Below, in pieces: positions 30,308 to 39,252 of a stretch of 64,000 bases of DNA (position 1 is the first letter of the stretch; every line of letters starts with the position of its first letter). The notes under the pieces were generated by a model that saw only the letters and a program-made list of their open reading frames with translations, made no database searches and was not told the origin of the DNA. This stretch comes from Pseudomonas baetica. GTDB taxonomy: Bacteria > Pseudomonadota > Gammaproteobacteria > Pseudomonadales > Pseudomonadaceae. A program made the translations under genes and the position numbers. Location of the stretch: positions 2,046,001 through 2,110,000 of the forward strand of contig NZ_PHHE01000001.1 of assembly GCF_002813455.1 (NCBI RefSeq). The letters run 5' to 3'.

Positions 30308-30889
30308 TCACTTCCAAGTCAGCGCTGCTACGTAAATCTTCCCCACCTTCGGATATTTACGCAAAACAGCGCAAGCCGCGTCCATCGACGCCCCACTATC
30401 AAACAAATCATCTACAACCAAAACATTCCAGCGACCATCCGTGGTGATTTCATCATTGACGCTGAAACTGTCTCCAATCGCGGCAACCTTATCTGCTTTG
30501 GAATGCAAATCCTTGAGCGACTTTCCTGTCGCCGCTTTCCGAAGCAAATCCGAGAAAACCGGCAGCCCAGTAATTTTCCCCAACGCCAAGGCCACCTCAG
30601 TTACCGGTTGTCGCTGACGAATACTTGAAGCAGGCATAGGCACTACAAAACCTACCTGATCCAATTTCGGGAACACATTTGTTGCTACCGCTTGGGCGAG
30701 TGGGCCGACCTGAGTCCAATCCTTCTGGTATTTGAGCTGGTAGGTCGCCTCGCCTATCTCAGTGCGCTGATTATCGAAGCATGGATGACCGCGATCATCG
30801 TTGCCAAGAAAGGTACTACTTACCATATGTTTGTCCAGCACCCAGCCTTGATCCCAAGGGCCGTTGATCTGCTTGAGTGACACCTTCAT
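30308..30889 (-). CDS. Type I phosphoribosyltransferase-fold protein, first gene of PRTase-SLOG pair
   Basis: 193 residues with a strong ribosome site (AAGGAG, 6 nt before ATG). The PRPP-binding loop is clear: NVLVVDDLFDSGASMDAAC, as in ComF and other type I phosphoribosyltransferases. A preceding VGFVVPMPASSIRQRQPVTE resembles the PPi-loop and flexible-loop region of ComF-like proteins. The first 60 residues (WDQGWVLDKHMVSSTFLGND...) show no zinc ribbon and are unlike ComF. Substrate base unknown. Base composition is below the local average and the pair lies beside decayed genes, consistent with acquisition. Could work in nucleotide recycling, signalling or defence; no choice can be made from sequence alone. 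Confidence 0.75.
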   Translation of the reverse strand: MKVSLKQINGPWDQGWVLDKHMVSSTFLGNDDRGHPCFDNQRTEIGEATYQLKYQKDWTQVGPLAQAVATNVFPKLDQVGFVVPMPASSIRQRQPVTEVALALGKITGLPVFSDLLRKAATGKSLKDLHSKADKVAAIGDSFSVNDEITTDGRWNVLVVDDLFDSGASMDAACAVLRKYPKVGKIYVAALTWK

Positions 30890-31236
30890 TGAATTCTCCT
30901 TTATTCATAACAATCCTTTGAACCCTGAAAACAAGGGCCGAGCATCTGCAGCGATGCGCAAGATTTAGATAAATAACGGAAAAAACACTGGTTAGGAGCG
31001 GACTCGCTGGCATCCATGCAAAAACAGGCATTTCCTACAGAAACGACCCTCAGAGATAAATCCTCTTTCCTACAGAAGGTGTCGATAGAGCCGACTTGGC
31101 GTCGTAGGTTGCTAGCCGATAGGCTTTCTCTCGGCGGCGAAATCAGCGGCCCGGTGTCGGAGCCGGAATAAATATCAACACGGCGTGACCGCACTCATTT
31201 GAGTGGCGGCTCTATTCTCAAAATTGGAGTCGACAA
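30890..31236. promoter_or_regulatory. Divergent intergenic region with a 12-bp direct repeat
   Basis: This 347-bp gap lies between the divergent PRTase and BRO-N genes. TTTCCTACAGAA occurs twice, at 31031-31042 and 31066-31077, 35 bp apart. The ORF that can be drawn here on the minus strand has unusual composition and no ribosome site, and I do not accept it. The promoters of both operons must lie here; a ribosome site GGAG precedes the BRO-N start by 7 nt. No convincing -35/-10 was found. Confidence 0.4.
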
Positions 31237-31749
31237 ATGCCTAACCACGTACAAATTCCTTCTGAAAGCTCCGCTTTCTTCACCCCCACCATCTTCACCC
31301 GCCACAACCGCTTCCTCCACGCCTTCATGCAAGACCACGAAGCCTGGTTCTGTGTTCAGGATCTCGGTCGCTTGATGGGCTATCCGCTAAACGAACGCCT
31401 CACCCAGAAACTCGATCCCGACCAGCGTCGCCATGTCCTCCTGCGTCGGGACGGCGAAATCATCGATTGCGCGATGGTCAGCGAGTCCGGCCTGTTCGCC
31501 CTGCTCGTCCATCACTTCGTCCCGGAAAACCGGCACCTGCGCCAATGGCTGAGCCATGAAGTCATCCCGATGCTGCGCGAAACCCATTCAAGCCCAATGG
31601 AAAACCATCCGAGCCTGAGTTCGATGCATTGGGCAGGCGTCACCGTGCCGCTGCTGCACTGGCAACAGCAGGCGTGGGTCAAATGGCGGGATGTGCCGGA
31701 GTTGATGCACGGCCAGCGGCCGTATCCAGTACTGGGAACGTGTAGCTGA
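31237..31749 (+). CDS. BRO-N domain protein (phage antirepressor-like)
   Basis: 170 residues. The BRO-N fold is recognised by EAWFCVQDLGRLMGYPLNE, LDPDQRRHVLLRRDGE, MVSESGLFALLVHHFVPENR and LRQWLSHEVIPMLRET. BRO-N domains bind DNA or act as antirepressors in phages and integrated elements. The C-terminal 50 residues carry no known DNA-binding or KilA-C domain. No other phage genes are near, so this is a solitary copy. A strong bidirectional terminator follows. Confidence 0.85.
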   Translation: MPNHVQIPSESSAFFTPTIFTRHNRFLHAFMQDHEAWFCVQDLGRLMGYPLNERLTQKLDPDQRRHVLLRRDGEIIDCAMVSESGLFALLVHHFVPENRHLRQWLSHEVIPMLRETHSSPMENHPSLSSMHWAGVTVPLLHWQQQAWVKWRDVPELMHGQRPYPVLGTCS

Positions 31750-31763
31750 TCCAAATAAAAAAT

Positions 31764-31785
31764 GGGCGGACTTCTCAGTCCGCCC
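31764..31785. terminator. Bidirectional Rho-independent terminator
   Basis: Perfect 9-bp stem GGGCGGACT / AGTCCGCCC with loop TCTC. It is followed by CTTTTTA on the plus strand and by ATTTTTTATT on the minus strand, so it can end both the BRO-N gene and the small convergent gene at 31800. Confidence 0.92.
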
Positions 31786-31799
31786 CTTTTTATCTTCTC

Positions 31800-31985
31800 T
31801 TAAAACCGCGAAACACTCCGCATCGCATCCACCAGATAGCGCATCGCGATCCGGTCACTTTCCGAAAGCTCGCGATAGCGCTCCACCAGTTTCAGTTCCT
31901 CCGAGTTCAGCCGACGCCTTCTGCGCCCGCTACCCAAGCAAGGAAAGATGCCCAACATGTCGGTGATGCCTTGTATTTTTGCCAT
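31800..31985 (-). CDS. Small basic conserved-looking protein (61 residues), function unknown
   Basis: MAKIQGITDMLGIFPCLGSG is followed by a run of arginines (RRRRR) and an amphipathic helix pair (ELKLVERYRELSESDRIAMR YLVDAM). AAGGA lies about 9 nt before the ATG, and a terminator stands directly after the stop, so it is probably a real gene. The C-terminal half resembles the region after the helix-turn-helix in some small regulators, but no DNA-binding motif is visible. Family not known to me. Confidence 0.6.
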   Translation of the reverse strand: MAKIQGITDMLGIFPCLGSGRRRRRLNSEELKLVERYRELSESDRIAMRYLVDAMRSVSRF

Positions 31986-32388
31986 GGACGATGTCCTTCT
32001 CTAGTACCGCAAAGAATTGCCTAAACACCACATCGCCCTGCCCCTTACAGCAGCGCCTTGTGCCCTGCCGGCCAAATGGGTCGCGCCGGTCATGCCCATA
32101 GAATAGAAATAAATTCGGCGCTGAAAAGCAGTTTTTAGAGTAATTAGTCGAGAAAAGCAGATATGCCATGTAAATCAGACGGGCCTGTCAGATTTTTAAC
32201 CGACATGTCTTGTTTCATTGACACCCTGTCGCACTGAATCAACGAATTTTGCATTGCGAGCGAACGGTTTAAGCTAGCGGGCATCTGTTAATAGTCCGTA
32301 GCGTTTGGCCGAAGGCTTGTCCGAACCGTAATTTCTGATCCAGCACGTGCCAGGAACGGCGCGGGATTGTCCACGACAGGTTGTATTT
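31986..32388. other. Intergenic region before opgD
   Basis: About 400 bp between the divergent small gene and opgD, AT-richer than the genes around it. It should hold both promoters. TTGACA occurs at 32217-32222, but no matching -10 stands 16-18 bp downstream. I see no gene, no repeat and no structured RNA in it. Confidence 0.35.
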
Positions 32389-34017
32389 ATGCACCGCAGG
32401 AATTTGCTCAAAGCGTCCATGGCCATTGCGGCTTACACCGGTCTTTCGGCCACTGGCCTGCTGGCCAGCCGTGCCTGGGCGGCCAGTGGCGGCGCCGCTG
32501 ATGGCGAGGCGCAGGCCTTCGATTTCGAGGCGCTGAAGCGTCAGGCCAAGCAATTGGCCGGTAGTGGCTATCAGGACACCAAACAGGTGCTGCCGCCGAC
32601 ACTGGCGACCATGACCCCGCAAAACTTCAACGCTATTCGCTATGACGGCGAGCATTCGTTGTGGAAAGAAAATAAGGGTCAACTGGATGTGCAGTTCTTC
32701 CACGTCGGCATGGGTTTCCGTCAGCCGGTGCGCATGTACAGCGTCGATGCCAAGACCCGTACCGCCCGTGAGGTGCATTTCCGCCCGGCGCTGTTCAACT
32801 ATGAGAACACTTCGGTCGATACCCAACAGCTCAAGGGCGATCTGGGTTTTGCCGGGTTCAAGTTGTTCAAGGCCCCGGAACTGGATCGTCACGACGTTTT
32901 GTCGTTCCTCGGCGCCAGCTATTTCCGTGCGGTAGACGCCACTGGCCAATATGGCCTCTCGGCGCGCGGTCTGGCGATCGACACTTACGCGAAGAAACGT
33001 GAAGAGTTCCCTGACTTCACCAAGTTCTGGTTCGAGACGCCGGACAAGAACGCCACGCGGTTTGTGGTATACGCCCTGCTCGACTCGCCGAGTGCCACGG
33101 GCGCGTATCGCTTCGACATCGATTGCCAGGCCGAGCGCGTGGTGATGGAAGTCGATGCGCACATCAATGCGCGCACGGCCATCGAACAACTGGGCATCTC
33201 GCCGATGACCAGCATGTTCAGCTGCGGCACCCACGAGCGCCGCATGTGCGACACCATTCACCCGCAGATCCACGACTCGGACCGTCTGGCGATGTGGCGC
33301 GGCAATGGCGAGTGGATCTGCCGTCCGCTGAACAATCCGGCGACCCTGCAATTCAACGCCTTCGCCGATACCGATCCGAAAGGCTTTGGTCTGGTGCAGA
33401 CCGACCACGAATTCGCCAACTATCAGGACACCGTCGACTGGTACAGCAAACGCCCGAGCCTGTGGGTAGAACCTACAACCGCGTGGGGCGAAGGCTCTAT
33501 CGATCTGCTGGAAATTCCTACAACCGGCGAGACCCTCGACAACATCGTGGCGTTCTGGACACCGAAAAAACCGGTGGCTGCCGGGGATTCGCTGAATTAC
33601 GGCTACAAGCTTTACTGGAGCGCCTTGCCACCAGTCGGCACACCACTGGCGCGGGTGCATGCAACACGCTCCGGCATGGGCGGCTTCACCGAAGGCTGGG
33701 CGCCGGGCGAGCATTACCCGCCGGTGTGGGCACGTCGCTTTGCCGTGGACTTCACCGGCGGCGGCCTGGATCGCCTGCCGCAGGGAACCGGCATCGAACC
33801 GGTGGTGACCTGCTCGAACGGCAAAGTGCAGGACTTCAGCGTGCTGGTGCTGGATGACATCAAGGGTTACCGGATCCTGTTCGATTGGTATCCGACCAGT
33901 GATAGCGTCGAACCGGTGGAGTTGCGGTTGTTCATTCGCACCAATGACCGCACGTTGAGTGAGACCTGGTTGTACCAGTACTTCCCGCCGGCGCCGGACA
34001 AGCGTAAGTATCCTTGA
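32389..34017 (+). CDS. opgD: Glucans biosynthesis protein D (OpgD/MdoD)
   Basis: 542 residues from ATG 32389. The N-terminus is a twin-arginine signal (HRRNLLKAS followed by a hydrophobic stretch and ASRAWA), matching the Tat export known for OpgD. The whole mature part is the MdoG/OpgD domain: [91 protein letters not shown]. It takes part in making osmoregulated periplasmic glucans, shaping the glucan backbone in the periplasm. An upstream in-frame ATG (32347) would hide the Tat signal and is not preferred. Transcribed alone. Confidence 0.94.
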   Translation: MHRRNLLKASMAIAAYTGLSATGLLASRAWAASGGAADGEAQAFDFEALKRQAKQLAGSGYQDTKQVLPPTLATMTPQNFNAIRYDGEHSLWKENKGQLDVQFFHVGMGFRQPVRMYSVDAKTRTAREVHFRPALFNYENTSVDTQQLKGDLGFAGFKLFKAPELDRHDVLSFLGASYFRAVDATGQYGLSARGLAIDTYAKKREEFPDFTKFWFETPDKNATRFVVYALLDSPSATGAYRFDIDCQAERVVMEVDAHINARTAIEQLGISPMTSMFSCGTHERRMCDTIHPQIHDSDRLAMWRGNGEWICRPLNNPATLQFNAFADTDPKGFGLVQTDHEFANYQDTVDWYSKRPSLWVEPTTAWGEGSIDLLEIPTTGETLDNIVAFWTPKKPVAAGDSLNYGYKLYWSALPPVGTPLARVHATRSGMGGFTEGWAPGEHYPPVWARRFAVDFTGGGLDRLPQGTGIEPVVTCSNGKVQDFSVLVLDDIKGYRILFDWYPTSDSVEPVELRLFIRTNDRTLSETWLYQYFPPAPDKRKYP

Positions 34018-34043
34018 GACTTCTCTAGCGTTTGGGCGGGCCT

Positions 34044-34138
34044 CTTCGCGAGCAGGCTCGCTCCCACAGTTGATCTAGGTCGACCGCAAAAGTCATGACC
34101 GGCATTGAACCAATGTGGGAGCGAGCCTGCTCGCGAAG
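34044..34138. repeat. REP pair (inverted)
   Basis: Two oppositely oriented copies of the CTTCGCGAGCAGGCTCGCTC-type palindrome, ending in CCCACA, separated by about 45 bp. This is the paired arrangement (REPIN-like) of Pseudomonas REP sequences, placed just after opgD. Confidence 0.9.
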
Positions 34139-34177
34139 GCGGGCCAGGCAAAACAATATTCAGCAGACAAAAAAACC

Positions 34178-34205
34178 AAGCCCCGACCATCACTGGCCGG
34201 GGCTT
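34178..34205. terminator. Bidirectional terminator between opgD and xenA
   Basis: Stem AAGCCCCG / CGGGGCTT with a 12-nt loop, followed by TTTGTTTT on the plus strand and by GGTTTTTTTG on the minus strand. It serves two convergent genes. Confidence 0.85.
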
Positions 34206-34225
34206 TTTGTTTTCTGGCAGTTCAC

Positions 34226-35332
34226 TCAGTCACGCAGATCAGACTCATGAATCGGCTGATCACGATGGGTCGCGCGCTGATATTGCGCCGGCCATACGGC
34301 TTTGCGCCCACCCAGATCATCGTCGGCGTGCAGCGGCCAGTACGGATCACGCAGCAGTTCACGGGCGAGGAAGATGATGTCGGCCTGACAAGTGCGCAGG
34401 ATGTGCTCGGCCTGCGCCGGCTCGGTAATCATTCCCACAGTGCCGGTGGCGATGCCTGACTCCTTGCGTACGCGTTCGGCGAAGCGTGTCTGATAGCCCG
34501 GCCCAACGGGAATCTCCGCGTTGGCCGCGGTGCCGCCCGAGGAGACGTCGATCAGGTCCGCACCGAGTGTGTGCAGACGACGCGCCAGTTCGACGGTTTC
34601 ATCCGGGTTCCAGCCGTCCTCAACCCAGTCGGTAGCCGAAACACGGACAAACACCGGTAACTCCTCCGGCCAGACAGCGCGGACGGCCTCAGTGACTTGC
34701 AGCACCAGACGAATACGATTTTCAAACGAACCACCGTACTGATCCCGCCGTTGATTGCTCAGCGGCGAGAGAAACTGATGCAGCAGATAACCATGCGCCG
34801 CATGCACCTCAACCACACTGAAGCCCGCCGTCAGCGCACGTTTCGCGGCATCGACAAAGGCCTGTATGACGTCGGCAATCTGCCCCTCATCAAGCGGTTT
34901 CGGCTGTGTGTGTTGCGGGTCAAAGGCAATCGGTGACGGCCCGACCGGTGTCCAGCCGCCATCATCCGGTTTGACGCTGCCATGCTTGCCGATCCACGGC
35001 CGATGGGTACTGGCCTTGCGCCCGGCGTGCGCCAGTTGAATACCGGCGACTGCGCCTTGGGCGGTGATGAAACGGGTGATGCGTTGCAACGGTTCGATCT
35101 GTTCGTCGTTCCACAAACCAAGGTCTTCGGCGGTGATCCGCCCGTCGGCCGTAACGGCCGTGGCTTCGGTGAATATCAGCCCCGCACCGCCCACCGCACG
35201 ACTGCCGAGGTGAACCAGATGCCAGTCGTTGGCCAGGCCGTCGACGCTGGAGTACTGGCACATGGGCGATACGGCAATGCGGTTGGGCAGGGTCAGTTGG
35301 CGCAGAGTAAAGGGTTCAAGCAGCAGACTCAT
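34226..35332 (-). CDS. xenA: NADH:flavin oxidoreductase of the old yellow enzyme family (XenA/YqjM type)
   Basis: 368 residues, a single FMN-binding TIM barrel. The YqjM-class signature is present: SPMCQYSS with Cys25 at the same position as the redox-modulating Cys25 of P. putida XenA, HAGRK, and the substrate His pair in VHAAHGYLLHQFLSP. Enzymes of this class reduce activated C=C bonds and nitro compounds with NAD(P)H; the physiological substrate is unknown. Monocistronic, with a GAGAGG ribosome site about 7 nt before ATG. Name by similarity; another YqjM-like paralogue is possible. Confidence 0.85.
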   Translation of the reverse strand: MSLLLEPFTLRQLTLPNRIAVSPMCQYSSVDGLANDWHLVHLGSRAVGGAGLIFTEATAVTADGRITAEDLGLWNDEQIEPLQRITRFITAQGAVAGIQLAHAGRKASTHRPWIGKHGSVKPDDGGWTPVGPSPIAFDPQHTQPKPLDEGQIADVIQAFVDAAKRALTAGFSVVEVHAAHGYLLHQFLSPLSNQRRDQYGGSFENRIRLVLQVTEAVRAVWPEELPVFVRVSATDWVEDGWNPDETVELARRLHTLGADLIDVSSGGTAANAEIPVGPGYQTRFAERVRKESGIATGTVGMITEPAQAEHILRTCQADIIFLARELLRDPYWPLHADDDLGGRKAVWPAQYQRATHRDQPIHESDLRD

Positions 35333-35529
35333 GGGGCACCTCTCGAATCAGTGGGCAGGCTCCAGGGTTCTGTTTGAAAAGTCGACGAGTGACAGGAAAA
35401 GGTACGGCACCCGCCCCCGCGGGCAAAAAAATCGACAAGACGTCACAAGGCCAATCAAGCAGTGCTTAGAGCCTAGTCGACAACCGGGGATGAGGGAGGG
35501 TTCAGAGTAATTCTGTGTGTGAAAGTCCG

Positions 35530-35597
35530 CCTTCGCGAGCAGGCTCGCTCCCACAAGGACAACACCGTACCTGCGGGAGTGAGCCTGCTCGCGAAGG
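35530..35597. repeat. REP pair immediately after recJ
   Basis: Inverted pair of the CTTCGCGAGCAGGCTCGCTC family, the second arm with a GGGAGTGAG variant. It ends 2 bp from the recJ stop codon and may act as a transcript end or mRNA stabiliser. Confidence 0.88.
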
Positions 35598-35599
35598 GG

Positions 35600-37309
35600 T
35601 CAGCGCGGTTCGATGTGGGCAATCATCAGTTGCACGGTCTCGTTGCCACGAAACTCGTTGACGTCGAGCTTGTAAGCCAGCTCGACCCACTTGATGGTCG
35701 GATTCGGCCAGATATCACGGTCGATACCGAACGCAATGCCATCGAGCTTCACCGAACCGCATTCGCTTTTCAGCACGACTTTGAGGTGACGTTCACCGAC
35801 CACCCGCTGCTCGACCAACTGGAACACACCATGGAACAGCGGCTCCGGGAAGTGCTGCCCCCACGGCCCGGCGTGACGCAGGGCGCGGGCCAGTTCGAGA
35901 TGGAACTCTTCCACGGCGAGGGTGCCGTCCGACAGCATGCGCCCGGTGAGGTCTTCTTCGCGAAGTTGCCTACGCACTTCAGCGTCGAATGCTTCAGCGA
36001 AAAGAGGAAAATTCTCCTGCCGCAAGGTCAAACCGGCCGCCATCGCGTGGCCGCCGTACTTGCTGATCAGCTCCGGATGCTGCGCCGCCACCACGCTCAA
36101 AGCATCGCGAATATGGAAACCCTGCACCGAGCGTCCCGAACCTTTGAGCAGACCGTCGCCAGCGTCGGCGAAGGCGATGGTCGGACGGAAATAACGCTCT
36201 TTCATCCGCGAGGCGAGGATGCCGATGACGCCCTGGTGCCACTCCGGATCGAACAGGCACAACCCAAACGGCATCGACTCGACCGGCAAGTCCTTTAGTT
36301 GGGCCAGCGCTTCGCGCTGCATGCCCTGCTCAATAGATTTGCGATCCTGGTTCATGCCATCCAGTTGCGCGGCCATTTCCCGGGCCATGTTGGCGTCGGC
36401 GGTGAGCAGGCATTCGATGCCCAGGCTCATGTCATCCAGACGCCCGGCGGCGTTGAGGCGTGGGCCGACGATAAACCCCAGATCCGTTGAAGTGATGCGA
36501 GCAGCGTCCCGCTTGGCCACTTCGAGGATCGCCTTGATTCCCGGCCGCGCACGCCCGGCACGAATTCGCTCAAGGCCTTGGTGCACCAGAATCCGGTTGT
36601 TGGCGTCCAGCGGCACCACGTCCGCGACGCTGCCCAGCGCCACCAGATCGAGCAGTTCACCGATGTTCGGCTGTGGGCTGTTCTCGTACCAGCCAAGGCT
36701 GCGCAGGCGCGCGCGCAAGGCCATCAACACATAGAAAATCACCCCGACCCCGGCCAGCGCCTTGCTCGGAAACTCACAGCCCGGCTGATTCGGGTTGACC
36801 AATGCGTCGGCCTGCGGCAATTCATCGCCAGGCAAGTGGTGGTCAGTGATCAGGACTTTGAGTCCATGACGTTTGGCGGCGGCCACCCCTTCGACACTGG
36901 AAATGCCGTTGTCGACGGTGATCAGCAACTGCGGCTCGCGGGTCATGGCGACTTCGACGATTTCCGGGGTCAGGCCGTAGCCGTATTCGAAACGGTTCGG
37001 CACCAGATAATCGACGTGCGCCGCGCCCAACAAGCGCAGACCGAGCATGCCGACCGTACTGGCGGTGGCACCGTCCGCGTCGAAGTCACCGACGATGAGG
37101 ATGCGCTGGCGTTGTTCCAGCGCCGTCACCAGCAGGTCTACCGCGGCCTCGATGCCCTTGAGTTTCTCAAACGGAATCAAGTGCTTGAGGCTCTTGTCCA
37201 GCTCCACTTCGGACTGCACGCCCCGCGCCGCGTACAAGCGGGTCAGCAGCGGTGGCAGGTCACCGAGAAACGGCAGAGTGGCAGGCAACGGTCGAGGATC
37301 AATACGCAT
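35600..37309 (-). CDS. recJ: Single-stranded-DNA-specific exonuclease RecJ
   Basis: 569 residues, normal for the family. DHH motifs: VGDFDADGATAS (motif I), VDNGIS (motif II), ITDHHLPGDE (motif III), LVNPNQPG, then the DHHA1 region with GGHAMAAGLTL and the C-terminal OB fold. It is a cytoplasmic 5'-3' ssDNA nuclease needing Mn/Mg, used in RecF recombination and mismatch repair. Single gene, ATG start. In many Pseudomonas genomes recJ lies upstream of thrC/hom as here, with a variable set of genes between. Confidence 0.97.
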   Translation of the reverse strand: MRIDPRPLPATLPFLGDLPPLLTRLYAARGVQSEVELDKSLKHLIPFEKLKGIEAAVDLLVTALEQRQRILIVGDFDADGATASTVGMLGLRLLGAAHVDYLVPNRFEYGYGLTPEIVEVAMTREPQLLITVDNGISSVEGVAAAKRHGLKVLITDHHLPGDELPQADALVNPNQPGCEFPSKALAGVGVIFYVLMALRARLRSLGWYENSPQPNIGELLDLVALGSVADVVPLDANNRILVHQGLERIRAGRARPGIKAILEVAKRDAARITSTDLGFIVGPRLNAAGRLDDMSLGIECLLTADANMAREMAAQLDGMNQDRKSIEQGMQREALAQLKDLPVESMPFGLCLFDPEWHQGVIGILASRMKERYFRPTIAFADAGDGLLKGSGRSVQGFHIRDALSVVAAQHPELISKYGGHAMAAGLTLRQENFPLFAEAFDAEVRRQLREEDLTGRMLSDGTLAVEEFHLELARALRHAGPWGQHFPEPLFHGVFQLVEQRVVGERHLKVVLKSECGSVKLDGIAFGIDRDIWPNPTIKWVELAYKLDVNEFRGNETVQLMIAHIEPR

Positions 37310-37362
37310 GGGGTGACGGAGACTTCTCTTGAATACGTAGGATTAATCAGCAGTGGCGCGGA

Positions 37363-37905
37363 TCAGCCGCGCTCGCCTTGCAGCCATTGCAACTGGACTT
37401 CGTGCTGACCACGGTCGTCGGTGACGAAGATCGTCCCTTCGCTGATCATCACGTCCCACTTGATGACGCGGGGCATGTCCTTGGCCAGGGTTTCCAGCAC
37501 TTCTTGTGGGACAGCGGCGATGTTGACGTTTTTCAGGTTCTTGATCGCCGGGATCACTTTGGTTTCCCAAACACGCAGGCTGCCGTAGGCCAGCAGGCTG
37601 GTGCGCTCGGTGCGGCGCGAGCACCAGGTCAGGCGATCGGCGTCCGGCTGGCCGACTTCGATCCAGTGCAGAACACGGTCGTCCAGGCTCTTTTCCCACA
37701 GCGCAGGTTCATCCACGTCCGACAGACCACGGCCAAACGACAACTGCTCGTTGTACCAGAGTGCGTAGGCCAGCAGCCGCACGGTCATGCGCTCTTCGGT
37801 CTCCGAAGGGTGACGGGCGATGGTCTGCTTGACGCTCTCGTAGACGCTGCGGTCGAGGTCGGTGAGGTTCAGTTCGAATTTATAGGTAGTGGACGGCTGG
37901 GCCAT
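37363..37905 (-). CDS. YaeQ family protein
   Basis: 180 residues from ATG 37905 (MAQPSTTYKFELNLTDLDRS). The YaeQ fold, a PD-(D/E)XK nuclease-like structure, is recognised by ARHPSETEERMTVRLLAYAL, FGRGLSDVDEPALWEKSLD, WIEVGQPDADRLTWCSRRT and VQLQWLQGERG. YaeQ was once proposed as an RfaH-related antiterminator; the true function is not settled. The longer frame starting at 37938 adds an unlike N-terminus and is not preferred. Located 53 bp upstream of recJ in the same direction, possibly co-transcribed. Confidence 0.92.
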   Translation of the reverse strand: MAQPSTTYKFELNLTDLDRSVYESVKQTIARHPSETEERMTVRLLAYALWYNEQLSFGRGLSDVDEPALWEKSLDDRVLHWIEVGQPDADRLTWCSRRTERTSLLAYGSLRVWETKVIPAIKNLKNVNIAAVPQEVLETLAKDMPRVIKWDVMISEGTIFVTDDRGQHEVQLQWLQGERG

Positions 37906-38051
37906 GAACGGGCTTCTTGATACGAGGAAAGTCGGCAAGTCTAACCGATGCGGTAGGCAATCATCGAATTGATGGCGATCAACTTCGGGCGCCTGACAGC
38001 CGGCTATGTTAAAACGCTGTATCCGCTCAACCTTGTCCTACAGGATTCAGT

Positions 38052-39251
38052 ATGCCGTTCGCCAACAAACCGCTCAGCGGCGTGAAAGTCATTGAATTGG
38101 GTACGTTGATTGCCGGGCCGTTTGCCTCACGTATTTGCGGCGAGTTCGGCGCTGAAGTGATCAAGATCGAATCGCCGGACGGCGGCGATCCCCTGCGCAA
38201 ATGGCGCAAGTTATACGAAGGCACCTCGTTGTGGTGGTTCGTTCAGGCGCGCAACAAGAAGTCGCTGACGCTGAACCTCAAACATCCCGATGGCCTGGCG
38301 ATCCTGAAAAAGCTCCTTGCCGAAGCCGACATCCTGATCGAGAACTTCCGCCCCGGTGTTCTGGAAAAACTCGGCCTGAGCTGGGAAACCCTGCACGCCT
38401 TGAACCCGAAACTGGTGATGGTGCGCCTGTCCGGTTTCGGCCAGACCGGGCCGATGAAGGATCAGCCAGGTTTTGGCGCCGTCGGTGAATCCATGGGCGG
38501 CTTGCGCTACATCACCGGTTTCGAGGATCGGCCGCCGGTGCGCACCGGGATTTCCATCGGCGATTCGATTGCCGCGCTGTGGGGCGTGATCGGCGCATTG
38601 ATGGCGCTGCGGCACCGCGAGGTCAACGGTGGTTTGGGTCAAGTGGTCGATGTGGCGTTGTATGAAGCGATCTTCGCCATGATGGAAAGCATGGTGCCGG
38701 AGTTCGACGTGTTCGGTTTTATCCGCGAGCGCACCGGCAACATCATGCCCGGCATCACGCCCTCCTCGATCCATACCAGCGCCGACGGCAAGCATGTGCA
38801 GATCGGCGCCAATGGCGATGCCATTTTCAAACGTTTCATGTTGGTGATCGGCCGCGAGGATCTGGCCAATGACCCGACGCTGGCCAGCAACGACGGGCGC
38901 GACAGTCGCCGTGACGAGTTGTATGGCGTGATTGATCGCTGGGTCAATTCGCTGCCGTTGCAAAGCGTGCTCGACCTGCTCAATCAGGCCGACGTACCGG
39001 TCAGCCGAATCTTCAGCGCCGAGGACATGTTCAACGATCCGCAATACCTGGCGCGCGAGATGTTCCTGCACGCCAAGCTGCCGGACGGCAAGCCCTTCAA
39101 GATGCCAGGCATCGTGCCGAAACTCTCTGAGACACCCGGCACATCCGAATGGGTCGGACCGCAGTTGGGTGAACACAATGCGCAGGTACTCCACGATCTT
39201 GGCTACGACGAACAGCAGATCGCCCGCCTGCGCGAAGACGGAGCCATTTGA
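38052..39251 (+). CDS. CaiB/BaiF (class III) CoA transferase family protein
   Basis: 399 residues. Family blocks: LSGVKVIELGTLIAGPFASR, FGAEVIKIESPDGGDPLR, KKSLTLNLKHPDGLAILKKL, ADILIENFRPGVLEKLG, and the catalytic Asp region VDVALYEAIFAMMESM. It moves CoA between carboxylic acids; the substrate is not apparent from context. Divergent from yaeQ. The stop TGA is directly followed by the start region of the next gene. Confidence 0.9.
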   Translation: MPFANKPLSGVKVIELGTLIAGPFASRICGEFGAEVIKIESPDGGDPLRKWRKLYEGTSLWWFVQARNKKSLTLNLKHPDGLAILKKLLAEADILIENFRPGVLEKLGLSWETLHALNPKLVMVRLSGFGQTGPMKDQPGFGAVGESMGGLRYITGFEDRPPVRTGISIGDSIAALWGVIGALMALRHREVNGGLGQVVDVALYEAIFAMMESMVPEFDVFGFIRERTGNIMPGITPSSIHTSADGKHVQIGANGDAIFKRFMLVIGREDLANDPTLASNDGRDSRRDELYGVIDRWVNSLPLQSVLDLLNQADVPVSRIFSAEDMFNDPQYLAREMFLHAKLPDGKPFKMPGIVPKLSETPGTSEWVGPQLGEHNAQVLHDLGYDEQQIARLREDGAI

Positions 39252-39252
39252 A

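Noticed and set aside
30901..31194. Minus-strand ORF of 97 residues before the PRTase gene
   Set aside because: No ribosome site, many Ser/Cys residues, no family resemblance, and it covers the divergent promoter region.
32269..33714. Minus-strand ORF of 481 residues opposite opgD
   Set aside because: OpgD motifs and the Tat signal on the plus strand settle the coding strand.
34044..34138. Possible CRISPR-like repeats
   Set aside because: The repeated units are REP palindromes in inverted pairs, without regular spacers or cas genes.
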